A stretch of 64,000 bases of DNA. Origin: Pseudisothecium myosuroides. Its lineage: Eukaryota > Streptophyta > Bryopsida > Hypnales > Lembophyllaceae. The notes under the pieces are model-generated. The model saw only the letters and a list, made by a program, of their open reading frames with translations. It was not told where the DNA came from and made no database searches. Position numbers and translations under genes: made by a program. Shown here in pieces: positions 49,203 through 61,082 of this stretch; positions within the stretch are counted from its first letter, which is position 1, and every line of letters begins with the position of its first letter. The stretch is from assembly GCA_951799445.1 (NCBI GenBank), contig OX637287.1, positions 2,480,001-2,544,000 on the forward strand, in the 5' to 3' direction.

Positions 49203-49562
49203 ATGAAAAGGACTAGATCAATTCAAGAGACCCGATCAATCAAGAGGACCAAATCAGTTCAAAAGCACGGGACGAGATCAAGAGGACTAGATCAGAGGAT
49301 GGGGAATGAGGCAAGAGGATGGGGAACCATGGGGGTCCGGCAAACTGCGACCCGCCATGTGGCGGCCCACGGCAAGGTCCAGCAGTCGAAGTCGTTTGAC
49401 TCAGTAAGGGAGGTTCAGACCAGGCCCTTTGAGCTCAGTCCAAGTATTCGAACTCAGTCCAAACATTCAAAACTCACTGGCATTCGAACTCAGTCCAGGC
49501 ATTCAAAACTCAATTCCGTGAGTCCAAACTTACAACCAGCGGACCAAATTCAAACAGACTAA
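49203..49562 (+). other. Open frame of 119 codons with internal repeats, unrecognised
   Basis: The frame encodes a basic, Arg/Ser/Gln-rich sequence. RTQSKHSKLTG and RTQSRHSKLNS form an internal duplication, matching a DNA repeat of CATTCGAACTCAGTCCA and CATTCAAAACTCA. No domain is recognised. It may be a remnant coding piece of the inserted element or chance. Confidence 0.25.
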
Positions 49563-50404
49563 GGTGTATTTTATTTTTGAAAAACCTTGAATAAAACGAG
49601 TCTACACCAAATTGTGAAGCTCACTAACAAACCTCTCACTCAAACAACTTAACTCAAGCACCAACCAAGAATGAAATGAATTGAAAACAAATCAAAGTAG
49701 GAAGAAGAAAGAGGTTGGCAGCTTCAAAAAAGAATGTTGAATTAAAAAAACAAAATTTCCTACGCATCTAACTATTCACGTGGGTTTGTTCTTTGTTTTT
49801 ATTCTTTCTCCTATTCACGTACTATTCATTTTGGAATCATTCTTTGGTTTTATTCTTTTCACTATTGAAGTATTTTGGTCTTTTGTCATTAATTAGGATT
49901 CCTGTTGGTATTAGTTGGCCAAATGTTGGTTTAATTTAGTTTTATTAGGCCTAATAGGCCAAATAAGAAAAGACAAAAGTCAACAAATATCTTAGAATAA
50001 TTCAAATAAACTAATAAACTAATGAATAACAAACAAAACTAACTATTCATTAGAAAATCTATTAGAATTGAATAATCTTAATATTTAAAATTAATTTATA
50101 AATTGAATAAATTATCAAGGCCAAATCAAAATAGGGCCTTGAAGTTTGTTCTATTTACGAATTTGTTTTAACAACCAATTAAAGCCACCAATTATTTAAT
50201 CTAATTCCTAACAACTAAAGAAATTGAATTAAATATTTACACTAGCAACTTTTTTGTAGGAATTTAGCCAAAACGAATGTAGAAAGGAAAATTTTCCAAA
50301 CATTCTAATTCCCAAATATTCATCAAATAGGCGGATGGAGCACACATGATGGAGGACGACGGGTATTACGAGACGGTCATGTTAATGATCCATACACTAA
50401 GACA

Positions 50405-50810
50405 GGTTGTTTGTTTTGTTTTGTTTGTCACGGTGAGATCTCCCAGACCGTGCGTCCCCTGGGGGCGTGCTTGGTACCGTTGGAAAGCCCTTGGCGGGGA
50501 GGGGTGCATGGGCTTGGTTTTGTGGTGTTTGCACCTACGGTGGGAAAGTTATGGATTTTGAGTTATTTTTGGTTCTTAAAAATTACTAAATCATGTTAAA
50601 TTATGTATCTTTTGAACCGTGTGTCAAATTCTCACGTTCTTGGTATCATTGGAAAGCCCTCGATGAGGAGGGATGCACAGACTTTGATTTGTGGCGTTTG
50701 GACCTACGGTGGGAAAGTTATGGATTTTTGAGTTATTTTTGGATTTTAAAATGACTTTTCATTGACTTTTGTTTTGGGTGTGGCAACGGCACAGGGCTAC
50801 ACTAATGTTA
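50405..50810. repeat. Dispersed GGAAAGCCCT repeat, copies 2 and 3 in tandem
   Basis: Two units (about 50430-50580 and 50635-50790) share TTGGAAAGCCCT, a GGATGCA-type block, TTTGGACCTACGGTGGGAAA and GTTATGGATTTTTGAGTTATT. The same family, including the preceding TTTTG-rich run and the following GTGTGGCAACGGCACAGGG, occurs at 29095-29310. Confidence 0.75.
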
Positions 50811-51879
50811 ATGATATGTGATGACAGGACTATGGCTATAGTCGACATAGAGATATGTTAGTTTTTCCCTTTCCTTTTCCTTTTTGAATTGCTTTTGCTT
50901 TTAAATTAGAGTCAAAGTTAGGAAATTAGAAATTAGTCCTTAGGTCAGAATTTTATAATTTAAATTATAATTTAGAAACCAATAGGTAATTTTTAGAGGA
51001 TTCCGAAAACATCTCACACTTAAGAAATAACCAAAAAACAAAGAAGTTAGTAACAATTGAACTTTGATCATAAATTGGATGAGACTTGAAGATTTTCATC
51101 CAAAGAATCTAAAAAAAATCTAAAAAGAATCCAATTTTTTTTTTTAGTAAATTAGATTAAATTAAGATTTAAGTTGAAGTAAAAACCATTTTGCCTTTAA
51201 AAGTTAGAAGTAGAAGTCTGTAGTTCTAGAATAACAAATTAGAATTAGGATTAATTAGGAATTAAAACTTAAGAAATTTTTAAGGAATTTTTTTAAGTTG
51301 GAATCAAACAAGGAATCTATAAAGATTTCAAAATCCACTTTTACTTTTCAAAATACTTTATTTTTGAAGGATAAAGGCTTGGATGAAGTTTGAGACTAAT
51401 TTTGGATGAAAATTTTTCAATTAGTTCAAAATTAGGATTAATCTTAGGAATGCAGTAGTTAAGAGAACTAATAACCTAACCCTAAAATTTGGAGTCATTT
51501 TGAATTAATTTGCTATTTTAGATTAGTGGATGAAGTTTTTAGCATAAGTAAGGGGCCGAAATTCATTCCTTAATAACTTTTGTTAGGAATCTCAGAATCT
51601 AATTTTTTTTACCATTCTGGAAAGGGGAAGTTATATTCCATGACTTTGCCTAGATACAATTTTTAGTTAGACTAGGTTTTGTTTTCTCTTTATCATTTGA
51701 TTTAACCATAACGTTTTAACCATTTAATAACTAGTGTTTCTTAGAAGAAGTTGAATTTTACAAGATTAACTATACCAAAAAGTGTCCATTGCTTGAAAGG
51801 CAAACATTTGACTAGGAATCACACACACAAGAGTAAATCTCCACTTAAACAGACGCTAGAGCACGTGTATAACTTTCTG

Positions 51880-53480
51880 AATCAAGGGTAGAGTTAGAAA
51901 CATCCACAGTCAACAAGGAAGATATGCAGGAGCTGAACCGCCATATCAAAACCAACCGGATTGATATCAAGGCTCCAACTCCAATTACAGCAATCGCAAC
52001 ATTAGATGTTTTACTGTGGACATATTAGTCATCCCAAAGACATATGCCTCAAACAACTGGCTGATATCAGAAAGCTGGAAGTTGATTGTAGAGCCAAACT
52101 AGGCATATCATTCTCTGTAAATGCTGCTTACGATGATGGAGGCTGACCCCAACCGAAAAACTATAAGTTGCCTAATACTACGGAATCTTCGGACAATGGA
52201 AATTTTGCGATGTTTGAAGCAACATTATCACCTCTGGATCTGAACAATTTGGACTTAGGATGGTATTTAGACTCGGGAGCAACTCAACATGTTAGTGGCC
52301 ATCAATAGATTTTTTCCTCTCTGGACGAGTTCAGTGGTAGCGTTAAGACAACATGAAGACAAAGCCATCCTATCTCAAGAAAAGGCGCTCTGCATTTTAC
52401 TCTACCATCTGGAGAAGTAAAGGATGTTCATGATGTTTTATTTGTCCCTGGTTTGCAGAAAAATTTGCTTTCAATTGGTTCATTCACTGACAAAGGTCTG
52501 ATAGCTTGTTTTGATGAGCACAAGTGTATTCTTTATAGCAAAAATCATAAACAAGTGGTAGCAAAGGGCATATACAACAACAAAAATGGACTTTATCAGC
52601 TTGCAACATGCAATATTGTAGTAGAAATTGCACAAATTGATGTTGACATTGTTCGTCTTTGGCATCAACGTTTAGGACATATTGGCTTCAATTGACTACA
52701 TGAACTTGCATCAAAAAATATGGCCTCAAGAATTCCGTATATACCTATCCAAAATGAAGTATGCATTGGTTGTCAAGCCAGCAAATAAACGAGAGAAAGT
52801 TTTCCATGGCAAAGTTAATCCAAAGCCTCTTGACCGCTGGAATTATTGCACATGGATTTATGCAGACCAATGCCTGTTGCATCTCTCAGTGGTTCACGTT
52901 ATTTTTTTGTCATTGTGGATGATTGTAGTTGATATATTTGAGTTTATTTTTTAAAAGAAAAATAAAAAACGTTTCATTGCTTCCAGTCCTTTAAAATTAT
53001 GATCAAATTACAACTTCAAACAAAGATTCAAATGATCAGATGTGATTGAAGAGGAGAATTTTTATCTGACGAATTCTCAGCATTTTGTGAGAGTACGACG
53101 TCAATTGACCAATAATGGTACACCTAAGCAAAATGGAGTTACCAAACATACAAATCAAAAATTGATCAAAATTGCTTAGTGTATGGCCTTGCAAGCAACA
53201 ACATTGAGAGTCTTGTGGGTGGAAGCAGTTCATACATCGACTTTTTTAGTAAATCACTTGCCAACTATTGAAATTTCCTCCTAGGTAAATCCTTTCCAAC
53301 TACTCTTTGGAAAGAAACCAGATATCTTGTTTCTCCGCATTTATGGCTCTCAAGTTCATATTTGGATAGATACAAGACAACAAGACAAATTTCAACCGAA
53401 ATCCAAATTGGATTTGTTTGTTAGATACAATAGTCAAACTAAGGGATACCGTCTATTTGTTTGGAATAAGAAGGCCAACC
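51880..53480 (+). pseudogene. Copia gag zinc knuckle, protease and integrase remnant
   Basis: In order: CGHISHPKDIC near 52012, the second half of a CCHC knuckle whose first Cys lies in another frame, pointing to a small deletion; the aspartic protease motif WYLDSGATQHVSG with DSGA at 52270-52281; the GAG-pre-integrase segment (DVLFVPGLQKNLLSIG; GLYQLATCN; LWHQRLGHIGF); and the CxxC of the integrase zinc finger (CIGCQA). Stops lie within the protease, after the HxxxH-type segment and within the integrase, and the catalytic core is badly decayed. No functional product is expected. Confidence 0.8.
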
Positions 53481-53484
53481 TTGG

Positions 53485-55550
53485 GTGCCTAGTGACCACA
53501 AAATGATAATTATGGGAAACTTGTGCTTTGATGACACTAGTGTTCTTCATAAAAAGACAAACTTGAGTTTAGAGCCTGATTTTTCACCGATTTCTCTTCC
53601 ATCAGTGCCCATCACTAGCAATTCCACATGTCCTACTTCATTGCCAATCTTAGACCCACCAACATAGTCACCGAGGATAGAAGCCTCATCAAATGCTAAA
53701 AATAGACCTGATGTTGGATCCTATAGCAATAATCTAAAAGTTCCTCGTGAAGTATCTCAAAATCTCGCTTTAGATCCTGCCTTAGATCCCGCCTTAGATC
53801 ATTTGTTGCAAGCACTTAATCAATTTAGAATTCAACCACCAAGAAGTAGGTAGCCGTCCACTTGTCTTCATGATAGTGTTACATATTCATGTAACCACGT
53901 AGCAACAATCTGTGATACCTCATTATCAGAATCTTCCATCGATTTCATATAACTTCACTCACTAATAGAAATAGACTGCTTTTTTGGAGTTACTCAAGAA
54001 TCCGTAGATCCTATCAATTTTCAAGAAGCCAATCTACATCCAGGCTGGCAAATCACCATGTAGTTGGAGAAAGATTCTTTGATCAAGAACAAGATGTGGA
54101 AATTATGCGATAGGCTTCTAAACATTACCCCTGTAACAACTCGGTGGATATATAAGACGAAAATAGGATCAAAAAGAAAACCATCTAAACTGAAAGCAAA
54201 TCTAGTTGCATAAGGGTTCCAACAAACAAAAGGAATTGACTTCAATGAAGTCTTTGCACCTGTTTTAAATTGGAAGGCAGTGAGGATGATAATTGCCCTA
54301 TCCGCTAGCAATGCATGCATTTTAATCCATCTAGACGTAAAAATAACTTTTTTAAATAGAAATTTGAATGAGATTATTTTTATGGAGGTACCTAAAGGAT
54401 TCAGGAACTCTGCAACACAAAACAAAGTCTATAGATTGAAAAAGGCACTATACGGCTTAAGACAAGCACCGAGAGTTTGGTTCGAGAAAATAAATGCCTT
54501 CCTTGAAGAACTAGGACCCTCTCAAACAGAAGTAGATTATAGCTTATTCCATTTTAGAGACAGCAACAATATTATCAATTTAGTGCTTTATGTCGATGAC
54601 GTGCTTGTTATTGGCTCGAATCCAGTTTGTGTCAATCAAATCAAAAGATAGCTGATGCAGTGTTTTGAAATGACCAATCTGGGAGCTATTAATCTCTATT
54701 TAGGAGTGAAATTCATTCAATCTCCAAATGGTATATTTCTGACACAAAAGTTTTATGCCACACAAATCTTGCAAGAATTTGACATGATGGATTATACTTC
54801 GGTAGTAGTACCGATGGCCGATGGATTGCATCTTGGAATAGAAGATGATTCACCTCACATTGATGCAAAATGATTTCAACAATGAGTGGGAATGCTTATC
54901 TACCAGCATGAACACCAAGCCAGAGATATTATTTGTCACTAGGATTCTTAGCAGATTCATGCACGTCACCCCAAGAATTTTCCATCTAGAGGTGGCAAAT
55001 CAAGTCCTGCGATACATCAGAGGAACCCTCGACTTCGGGATCTTTTATGGAAAATCTGAAAGTCCTACTATTGTAGGTTACACTGATTTGGACTGGAAAA
55101 ACTGTAGAATAGATTGCAAGTCTATAACCGACTGGGTGTTCAAATCTGTTGGAGGACCAGTTTCTTGGTCGTCAAAGAAATAAAGTACTGTAGCAGTCTC
55201 TTCAACTAACGCAAAGGTGAAAGCTTTATCGAAAGGTATTCGAGAAGCAATTTGGCTTTGAACCCTGTCCACCAAAATTCACTATATTGAGCCCAACCCC
55301 ATCTCAATTTTCTATGAAAATCAAAGTACTTTGAAGGCAGCTTGTAATCCAGTTCATCACAAGTAAGTTAATCACATAGAATTATAGTTTCACTTCATCA
55401 GGAAAAACATACTCACAGGAATAATGGATATTCTTTATGTTCCAATCCGTGATCAGATCGTTGATCTCTTTACAAAGCCATTAGGTAAACAAAGATTTTT
55501 AAAATTGAGAGACAAACTGAATCAAAAGTTCGAGCCTACTAGGACCTAGC
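53485..55550 (+). pseudogene. Copia reverse transcriptase and RNase H remnant
   Basis: RVT_2-type text is clear: GIDFNEVFAPVLNWKAVRM, FMEVPKGF, VYRLKKALYGLRQAPRVWFE and LYVDDVLVIGSN with YVDD at 54589-54600. After a stop come LGAINLYLGVKFIQSPNGIF and ILQEFDMMDY. RNase H follows, with VLRYIRGTLDFGIFY, GYTDLDW, GGPVSWSSKK and the terminal DLFTKPL. Several stops and at least one frameshift (about 54870) separate the blocks. Confidence 0.88.
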
Positions 55551-55559
55551 TAAATCCTT

Positions 55560-56065
55560 GTAAGTAATACTAAGCTTCTTCTAAATTCTTGAAGCTACAA
55601 AACTTAGCTTTGCTATAATCCTTCACTTCCCATTTGCAATTAGGTCAGTTGTAGTATAATCCAGGTCTAAAGCCGCGCATTACGGCGTAGTACTTCTTAA
55701 CACTCATCGCAGGTGCCTGCAAAGTTTTCTTTCTCTCTGTTATCCTAGAAACAGACTCTGAGACCCTATCTTCCACTTCTGGGGATTCAGAATTGTTTGC
55801 TAAACGGAACGCCCAATTCAAACATAAGTCAAAAGTCCGTTCAAGCAGAATCAAGAACAATGCAAGAAGAAAAAACTCCAACTGCGAACCAACAAAAACA
55901 TCAATATTTTGGATTGATCTTGTGAACTCACAACTTCAGAAGTCAAAATCTCAGATCTTACCAGCGACATGATTACCACTTCTTGAATCTTGATGATCAA
56001 AGTTGCTTTGAAGAAAATTCTTCTGAACTCCTCTTCAAAACTGTTATAGAAGTATTCAAGCATCT
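55560..56065. other. Copia 3' non-coding region
   Basis: Lies between the end of RNase H homology and the polypurine tract. No domain-bearing frame was recognised on either strand. Confidence 0.5.
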
Positions 56066-56078
56066 CAGCGCAGGGGGA
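56066..56078 (+). promoter_or_regulatory. Copia polypurine tract
   Basis: CAGCGCAGGGGGA lies directly upstream of the 3' LTR; its purine-rich part primes plus-strand synthesis in LTR retrotransposons. Confidence 0.7.
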
Positions 56079-56264
56079 TGTTGGTGAATGTGACTTCACC
56101 TTGATGTTCATAGTATCATTCATTTGTTGTAGACAGACAGATTTATCATTCATTCATTGTCCAATAATCTGTACCTAAGCCTTACGCTTACTCTATAATA
56201 AACACTTATCATTTTTAGTATGTATGTATGAGTTTTGGTATCACTCTCTTTGTGTGTATTCACA
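56079..56264 (+). repeat. Copia 3' LTR
   Basis: It starts TGTTGGTGAATGTGACTTC and ends GTATTCACA; it is 186 bp, the same length as the 5' LTR. The right flank TTAAT corresponds to TTGAT at the left. Confidence 0.9.
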
Positions 56265-57508
56265 TTAATCAACTACACAAATTCAAATTCAATGAGATGA
56301 AGTGCATCATGTCTATCACACAACTTCAAATCCATCTTCAAAATTTGGCTACACAGATCCAACCTCCACCTTTGATAGCCTTTGCAACTAAGTGGCTTTA
56401 TAAGTGTTATAACAGGGGAGTCCAGTAGATTTCAAGAAATAGAGTCTAATTCTTTCTTGAAATAGCAATTGGGCCCAAGGTATCCTATACAATTCAGCAT
56501 AAATTAAATCTTTTTTGTAAAAAAAGTGCCTCATGTCATCTTGTGAATGATGTAAGGTAACATGGACCCTTGAGAATCTGAAGTGGAAATTCAATTACGG
56601 CACTTGAGTGCTGAGTTACATTTTTATATATGATAACTACAACTCTTTTCAAGAATGTTATATATTTCACCTTATATTAATATTAATTGATCCTCCCTAG
56701 TGACTTGGGACTCAAATTGTTAGCTTAAGAAAAAAATTTGCACATTTGGTCCCTGAGAGCATCATCAAATTTATTTCTATCTTTTGCTTGGTTTAAAATT
56801 AGATCTTGTGATTACTATTATCAAAAGCTTATACATAATTTCTTTAAATAGACACAAAAAGATTTGGATTAGGACTTTGGTCTTTGGACAATCAAAATAG
56901 AACCCATTAGAAGCAAGGTAAAAGACAAAAAAATCCTGAAAATCCTACTTCCAATCATGCTTTAAAAAAAAATCAAGGAAATGGTTCTTCAAATATTTTA
57001 ATAGGAAAAGCAGAGCAAAATTTCTAGGAAGGAATTTCATGAGGTGGTCAATCATTAGTGACCTACAATAGAAATAATTCAATTTTTTTCAGCCAATATT
57101 CTTAGACTTCAACAATGTTTTGAAGACCATATTCCAGTATTTAGCAACATTATGCATAGCAAAAGATCCATTCATTTTTCTACAATTTGTGACATTCTTG
57201 AGTTACTATGCACATTGACCAAAGGATCCACAATAGGATTCTAAAAAAGTATTCCAAAAAAAAGGTTTAAATATTTTAAATCTTTTAGTGGCAATATCTA
57301 ACAACTAATTCCATTCTTTACATTCTAAATAAGCTTCTATGGTTAGGGCAATTGACTTTTATTCTATGCATGTCAATAAAATTTGTGCACTTTGAAAATT
57401 GTTGTATGTATTAGGAAACTTTTATCAATTTTCACTAGAATTTAGAAATTTTGTAGCATAGTAACGTACAATGTTCTAAAATGAATTCCCTAGTGGGTTT
57501 TAGTTTTT
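56265..57508. other. AT-rich intergenic DNA, no gene seen
   Basis: No recognisable coding sequence or terminal repeats. Confidence 0.5.
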
Positions 57509-57512
57509 TTAA

Positions 57513-58479
57513 CTCCTAAAGCCCATGGGTGTTTTTCCCAAAACGTATTTTAAATTGCCACTTTCTAGTGTATTAAACATAGTTGAAATATAAAAATATT
57601 TTTTTAACTTTTAACTATACAGATTTGTACTAGGCTTTCTAAAGATCTGTAGAAAAAATTTCATCCCATTTGACCACATAAATTGTGAGATAATAACATT
57701 CAAAGTTCGAAATTTTTTTTTGGGCCATGCCCAATAGGGTCAACATAGTTTGACTCCACTTTGTGGAGAAGGAGGCATTATCCAACCTTTGAAATTGGAA
57801 CAATTGGATAGGTAGTTATGTTTATTATTTGCATGCCAATTTTCAAAGATGATGGAGGTGTGTAACATACCCAAAATCAGCTTGCATTAAAAAAATGTCT
57901 CAAAAACAACAACTACATGAGCAAGATTTTCAATTGTTTTCAAAGAACTCAGTTTTTAGAAAAATCAAAATCCCAATGGTCAAACCTTTTCTAAATCAAG
58001 TGAAAAATAATTTAAAAAATAAAAAATAAATCTCATTAATATACACTAGAATTTGAGCTAATGGTTATAAAATTGTTCAAGAATTGCCATTTTTAGTGCA
58101 TTGAGTGAAAATTGAGTATTTTTTTCATTTTCAAAGGAATATTACTTTCTTTAATTATTTTGAGAATGTCTAAAAATATTCCAACCCATTTCGCTTCATA
58201 GATTACAGGATATAAGCATTCAAAATTTCAAAAAAAAACTCGCAGGAGTTGCAACTTGCTTGACCACTTGCCCTCTTTACTAGCACACTATCCAAACCAA
58301 CCCTAAATTTTTGAGCCCTACAAGTTTAGATTCAGGCATACAAACAATAAAATTCAAAAAGCTAATACAAGCACACATCTTTGGTAAAATTTCAGTTTCA
58401 TATGTTCAAAAATGGGTTGGGACATATGAATCTATCCAAGCTTCAAAAAAATTTACAAGAGCTTATTGTCTTTTAGGGG
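57513..58479. mobile_element. TTAA-flanked element, copy i (opposite orientation)
   Basis: It begins CTCCTAAAGCCCATGG after TTAA (57509-57512) and ends GTCTTTTAGGGG before TTAA (58480-58483). The GCCACTTTCTAGTG segment near the left resembles the inverted near-terminal block of copy f. It is 967 bp and AT-rich with no protein. Confidence 0.7.
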
Positions 58480-58483
58480 TTAA

Positions 58484-59233
58484 ATGAAATTTAGATTAAT
58501 TTTTCATTTAATAATCTTTCTTGATAAGAATCAATTATTTTTCACAAGTACAAAAATTATAAGATTCTTTTTAGTTTTATGGAATGAAATATATCTAGTG
58601 AAATATTACCATAAACTTTATATCTCTTTATAATTTGCTCCAAAAATAATAGTAAAAATATGATGTGAACTTACTAATCTCTTTGTAGACTCATGATAGG
58701 TCTAATTTATTTATTTTTAATTTGAAACTTTGTTTTATGTTGTGTGAGGTACTTGTATTTCAATGTTTTCAAATTTCGTTAAGCTTTAACTTTTAATTTA
58801 TAGTTAGCTATGATAATTTTTTAGGTATTATAAATTGAATTTAACTCTAACTTTTGAGGTATAGAAATTTTAATTACAAGCCATTATAGATTTTGAACCT
58901 TCGAGCAAAGTTAGAAGAGAAAATAAAAACCGCAAAACTAGCTACTAGATGAATTAGTACAAATTATATCAACAAATCTAATTTCAAGCTTTAATGAACT
59001 CTAAAAGCACTCACAACTTCATGCATTGCTAAAAAAAATTATGCATGTCTTGGTGTCAATCCAAGAAAAACGCAAGTTGGACGAGAATTCAAATGTAGTT
59101 TAGTCCTTAAATGTTTGTAGAGAACTATATAGTATATATGAAATTGTATTTGACTCTTACAACACAAATTATGTACAAAAATGCGTTAGGACATTCATCA
59201 TTGGATTAAAAATTTAACAATCATCATATTTCA
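58484..59233. other. AT-rich intergenic DNA, no gene seen
   Basis: No recognisable feature. Confidence 0.5.
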
Positions 59234-59241
59234 TTTGAATG

Positions 59242-61023
59242 CCCGGGGAGATCACTCCTTGTAATTTAAGGTGTACACCTGAGTTAAGAGGATATTTGAT
59301 GTGGGGCTATTTACCGTAATTATTGTATTTAAGATGACCGTGTTTTTACATAAAAAGCTACGAGGGGTATATTTTTAATACCCTATGGTTTCTGTAAATT
59401 CATTCATGCCGTTTTTTAAGAAGGGCTATCTTAAATATAAAATTTAAGTGTCCAATTGACCAAATGGTAGTTTTTAACCTAAATACCATTTGTCCGTTGA
59501 ATGAACAATTGAAAATCTAAGTAGGATCCTATGAAGTCAATTTTGATCGGTTATTTATAAAATTTTGACATAAAGTGTGAACATGTACCCCTTTAGTGAG
59601 AATGTATTTTTTTGTGATTGAATATCCAAATCAAAAGTTATGTTGCCTTGAACTTTTTGGAGAGCCTAGGTAATTTGGGCATCTCTTGGACACCTTTTGC
59701 AAAAATGCTCATAACTTTTGAAATTTGGCATGTACGTAACTAATAAAATATGGCATACAATTAGCAACAAAAAAATTAATTCTCAAATCACATACTAAGA
59801 GGAGTCAAACTTTACTAGCTATGTTGGGGTGGCTTAAAAAAAAAATTCCTCTACTTCAAGCCTTTAGCCCTATTATCTTGCAATATGTGAAGTCAAAGTT
59901 CTTGAAAAATTTCCGCATAATCCAAATGTTTGTCTCTAATTTTTTATTGTTTGGATTTCAAATAAAAAATTTCTTCATTGGACAAGAAATCATCAAAAAA
60001 TGTCTAGTATATTGCCAATGTACATAACCACCTTACATTGTAGGTTGATTTAGAGTAAGCTAGACTCTATATTTGCTTCTAAAAATTTTCATGGATAAAC
60101 CTAACATCATATGTGTATGAGTGGCCAAAATCCTCATGTTTCTGAAGTGCAAAAATGTTACTCAAGGAGGGCTCGAAGTCTACAGGTTGTATTTCGCAAG
60201 AATTTAAAAAAAAATTCACTTCAAACGTTATGATCTTTCAATCCACGTGATCAAATGGGTTGAAATTTTTTCCACACATTGCCTTATTTGTTTAATACAC
60301 TTTTGAATGGTTGAAATTCCAAAAAAAAAAATAATAATAATTTTGGACAATGCATCAAAATGGGCAGTTTTGGACTTTTCTTCTTTCAAAACATCCTTTG
60401 GCCTTTTGAGGATACTAACAAGTTTACCATTGAACACTTCAGAATCTCCATTGAAACTATCTCCTAAACATCCCATTAATACGAGTGTGTTTATCATTTA
60501 TGGCTTCAAAGCATGAAGTTAAATTGATTGTAAACTCTAGATATTTTCATGTACAGTTTTTAGTTTGTTGAACCCACTAGTTAAGGTAAACCTCCCTATG
60601 CATGCAATGTGACAATTTTTGCCACTTGTGGTCAATGAAATACGTTTACACTTAATTTTTTTGATATATACACTATTAGTGTTGTGGCACAATTTCAATC
60701 CACTACCCTTCATTGTAGGATTTTTTGACTATGTCCATCTTATCATCTACTTGAAATTATCTGCCCGCATTTATATGAGCATCTAAACTCATTGTACTAT
60801 GAAAATTTTGCACGGCCTCTATCTGTTAAGGCTAACTTATTAATAAAAATTCCTACTATATGATGTTTTTATATACCCTAATTTATATATAATAGAGTAT
60901 GTAGTATTTCATGGACCCTATAGTAGCCCTACATATTATATAAAATTTCTCTACTTTGAATTAAATGGACCCTATCTTATAACTCATATAGTTTTCTAAA
61001 ACACCGACAGTGACCTCCCCGGG
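59242..61023. mobile_element. DNA element with CCCGGGGAGRTCACT ends and 8-bp target duplication
   Basis: The left end CCCGGGGAGATCACT and the right end AGTGACCTCCCCGGG are 15-bp inverted repeats with one mismatch. An identical 8-bp direct repeat TTTGAATG flanks both sides (59234-59241 and 61024-61031). The 1782-bp interior has no transposase. Part of it (about 60230-60420) resembles the right half of the TTAA family (TTGAAATTTTTTCCACACA; TGGGCAGTTTTGGAC), suggesting an older nested copy. An 8-bp duplication fits hAT-type elements, but the ends are not the usual hAT start. Confidence 0.75.
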
Positions 61024-61082
61024 TTTGAATGCCATTTTAACATCTATGCCTTATCATATTCAATTACAACACCATATAAATA

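Larger units (their letters stand above)
46610..51870. other. ~5.3-kb non-coding interruption of the copia gag
   Basis: Homology to gag is lost at about 46605 and resumes at about 51880. Nothing in between encodes a recognisable transposon protein. An AGTATATAAGG box near 48102 recalls an LTR promoter. Repeated phrases (AAATATCTTAGG, TTAGATTAAAC) occur at 47700-48070. GTATA occurs at both edges, but clear terminal repeats were not found. It may be a nested non-autonomous LTR element (LARD-like) or an aged insertion. Confidence 0.5.
45481..56264 (+). mobile_element. Ty1/copia LTR retrotransposon, old and defective, with a ~5-kb interruption
   Basis: Two 186-bp direct repeats (45481-45666 and 56079-56264) begin TG and end CA. 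The flanks TTGAT and TTAAT match at four of five bases, as a decayed 5-bp target duplication. A primer-binding-like site follows the left LTR and a purine-rich GCAGGGGGA precedes the right LTR. The order protease, integrase, reverse transcriptase, RNase H is the Ty1/copia order. By hand count the LTRs differ at 16 of 186 positions, so the insertion is old. The span of 10.8 kb is about twice the usual 5 kb because non-coding sequence lies inside gag. Confidence 0.9.
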
